Positions 63,548 to 64,000 of a DNA stretch of 64,000 bases are shown here, piece after piece. Origin of the DNA: a virus. The notes under the pieces are model-generated. The model was given only the letters and a program-made list of their open reading frames with translations, had not been told where the DNA came from and ran no database searches. The stretch spans positions 44,391-108,390 of the IMG/VR virus record IMGVR_UViG_3300024521_000001; one strand, 5' to 3'. Within the stretch, counting starts at the first letter, position 1; the number at the start of each line of letters is the position of its first letter. Position numbers and translations under genes: made by a program.

Positions 63548-63656
63548 GCCTGGATCGAACGGGAAGGAAGGTTGGTGGTATGAGATCATGCCACTGACCT
63601 TCGACCGTGCCAGGATCGTCCTGACCGATGGGTACTCTGTTGACGATGGATGGTGA
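63528..63656 (+). CDS. Phage conserved protein, part before an in-frame UGA
   Basis: 42 residues ending GYSVDDGW at TGA (63654-63656). GWWYEIMPLTFDRARIVLTD, then GYSVDDGW is a start I recognise from many phage hypothetical proteins, which then continue with a Y-E/D-S-P...GW.R...RRRP.GDP.KEY end. The expected end is present here, in the same frame, after the UGA. Confidence 0.6.
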   Translation: MKKHAIKPGSNGKEGWWYEIMPLTFDRARIVLTDGYSVDDGW

Positions 63657-63800
63657 TACGACTCACCAGGGTTGGCAGTTGTCGGCCTTGCGACATTTGA
63701 TCCTAAGACGATGGATGAACCGGAAGGATGGATGCGAAACCTGTCAACGGCTCGACGCCGGCCAGGGGGTGACCCCAAAAAGGAATATATTCGACGATGA
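63657..63800 (+). pseudogene. In-frame continuation after UGA
   Basis: 47 open codons (YDSPGLAVVGLATFD, then EPEGWMRNLSTARRRPGG and DPKKEYIRR) and TGA at 63798-63800. Together with the preceding 42 codons it makes one protein of usual length for this family as I remember it. No separate start with a ribosome site. Nonsense mutation or read-through. Confidence 0.6.
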
Positions 63801-63926
63801 GGTTGGCCGTGACGCGGTTAACCGACAGTCCCGCAAGCTCTTACACCCCTCAAAGTAAAGAGTACCCTAACATTCCCATCCGTGACTGAACGGCTCAAAA
63901 AACCCTAGCAAGGCTCACTGAGAGTA
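63801..63926. other. Convergent gap
   Basis: Between the end of the rightward arm and the leftward gene at the right edge. Holds CTAACATTCCC at 63867-63877. I see no clear terminator; GGTTGGCCGTGACGCGGTTAACC at the left end is only a weak inverted repeat. Confidence 0.4.
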
Positions 63927-64000
63927 TCACTCCTCCGGAGGATCTACCAGTTCTGCTTCCGGGGTTTCCTCCGGGGGGCCCGCCTGTCGTGGAGGAAACC
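63927..64000 (-). CDS. C-terminal end of a leftward gene (cut by right edge)
   Basis: Last 23 codons before TGA (63929-63927), coding for a Pro/Glu-rich end (PPEETPEAELVDPPEE). It reads leftwards like the structural arm. It may be the end of the large Pro-rich protein that leaves the window at position 1, if the genome is circular or terminally redundant and longer than the window. Confidence 0.45.
   Translation of the reverse strand, partial: FPPRQAGPPEETPEAELVDPPEE

Noticed and set aside
63628-63858. Rightward frame of 76 codons at the right end
   Set aside because: Different frame over the conserved continuation at 63657-63800, which has a family-like sequence; no ribosome site.
1-64000. 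Genome-wide reassignment of UGA
   Set aside because: UGA is a normal stop in dozens of ATGA/TGATG gene junctions and occurs as TGATGA at the end of 20733-21710. Only two genes show internal UGA.
1-64000. Circular closure at exactly 64000 bp
   Set aside because: The left-edge reading frame continued into position 64000 meets a stop after 18 codons in a frame that is not the one ending at 63927.

Overview
The window is most of a tailed double-stranded DNA phage genome or prophage. It has a contiguous head and packaging block (small and large terminase, portal, scaffold, major capsid protein). It has very large tail and fibre proteins, but no tape-measure, sheath or tail-tube genes, and it ends in a run of Gln/Gly/Pro-rich proteins that look like internal (ejected) virion proteins. 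Those absences point to a short-tailed, podovirus-like virion. No host can be named from the sequence. No DNA or RNA polymerase, helicase, primase, integrase or clear endolysin is visible, and both edges cut into genes, so the genome is larger than this window.

Layout. Positions 1-49145 are read entirely leftwards. From promoter-distal to promoter-proximal (left to right on the map): internal virion proteins (1-3517), an acyltransferase-like protein and small structural paralogues (3507-7716), a 1232-residue tail hub/nozzle-like protein (7728-11426), two repeat-built fibres (12751-19823), adaptor and decoration proteins (19831-24772), major capsid protein and scaffold (24794-26861), portal (28092-29990), zinc-ribbon proteins, large terminase (31932-33878), a 4-TM protein, two DNA-binding proteins that could be the small terminase, a propeller-like protein, a methyltransferase, and five consecutive small proteins with the same Arg/Ser/Lys-rich C-terminal tail (38415-39964). 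Then come small accessory genes, a PLA2-like gene interrupted by UGA, a tRNA-like gene (44549-44625), a holin and regulatory genes up to 49145. A divergent control region (49146-49969) separates this arm from about 30 small rightward genes (49970-63656). Among these are a PAPS-reductase-family protein, a RadC/JAB protein, a minimal ATP-dependent ligase-like domain, zinc-ribbon and helix-turn-helix proteins, a ribbon-helix-helix protein and a small serine recombinase. A leftward gene re-enters at the right edge.

Regulation and structure. Nearly all genes overlap by 1-4 bases (TAATG, ATGA, TAGTG), so translation is coupled along long operons. Signals that gene content does not explain include: four copies of a 16-bp palindrome (GTACAGGCGTCTGTAC and one variant), one of them next to a near-leaderless promoter; a 20-bp element repeated at two rightward promoters; a three-copy two-hairpin RNA element between early genes; an 11-bp motif (CTAACATTCCC) repeated around the divergent region; an extended ribosome-binding context GGATAGGGAA; and 22-bp tandem repeats capped by an 18-bp palindrome beside the tRNA.

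Most surprising: two genes (40580 leftwards, 63528 rightwards) look like intact single proteins broken by one in-frame UGA each. Elsewhere UGA is clearly used as a stop, so these are either nonsense mutations or sites of UGA read-through.
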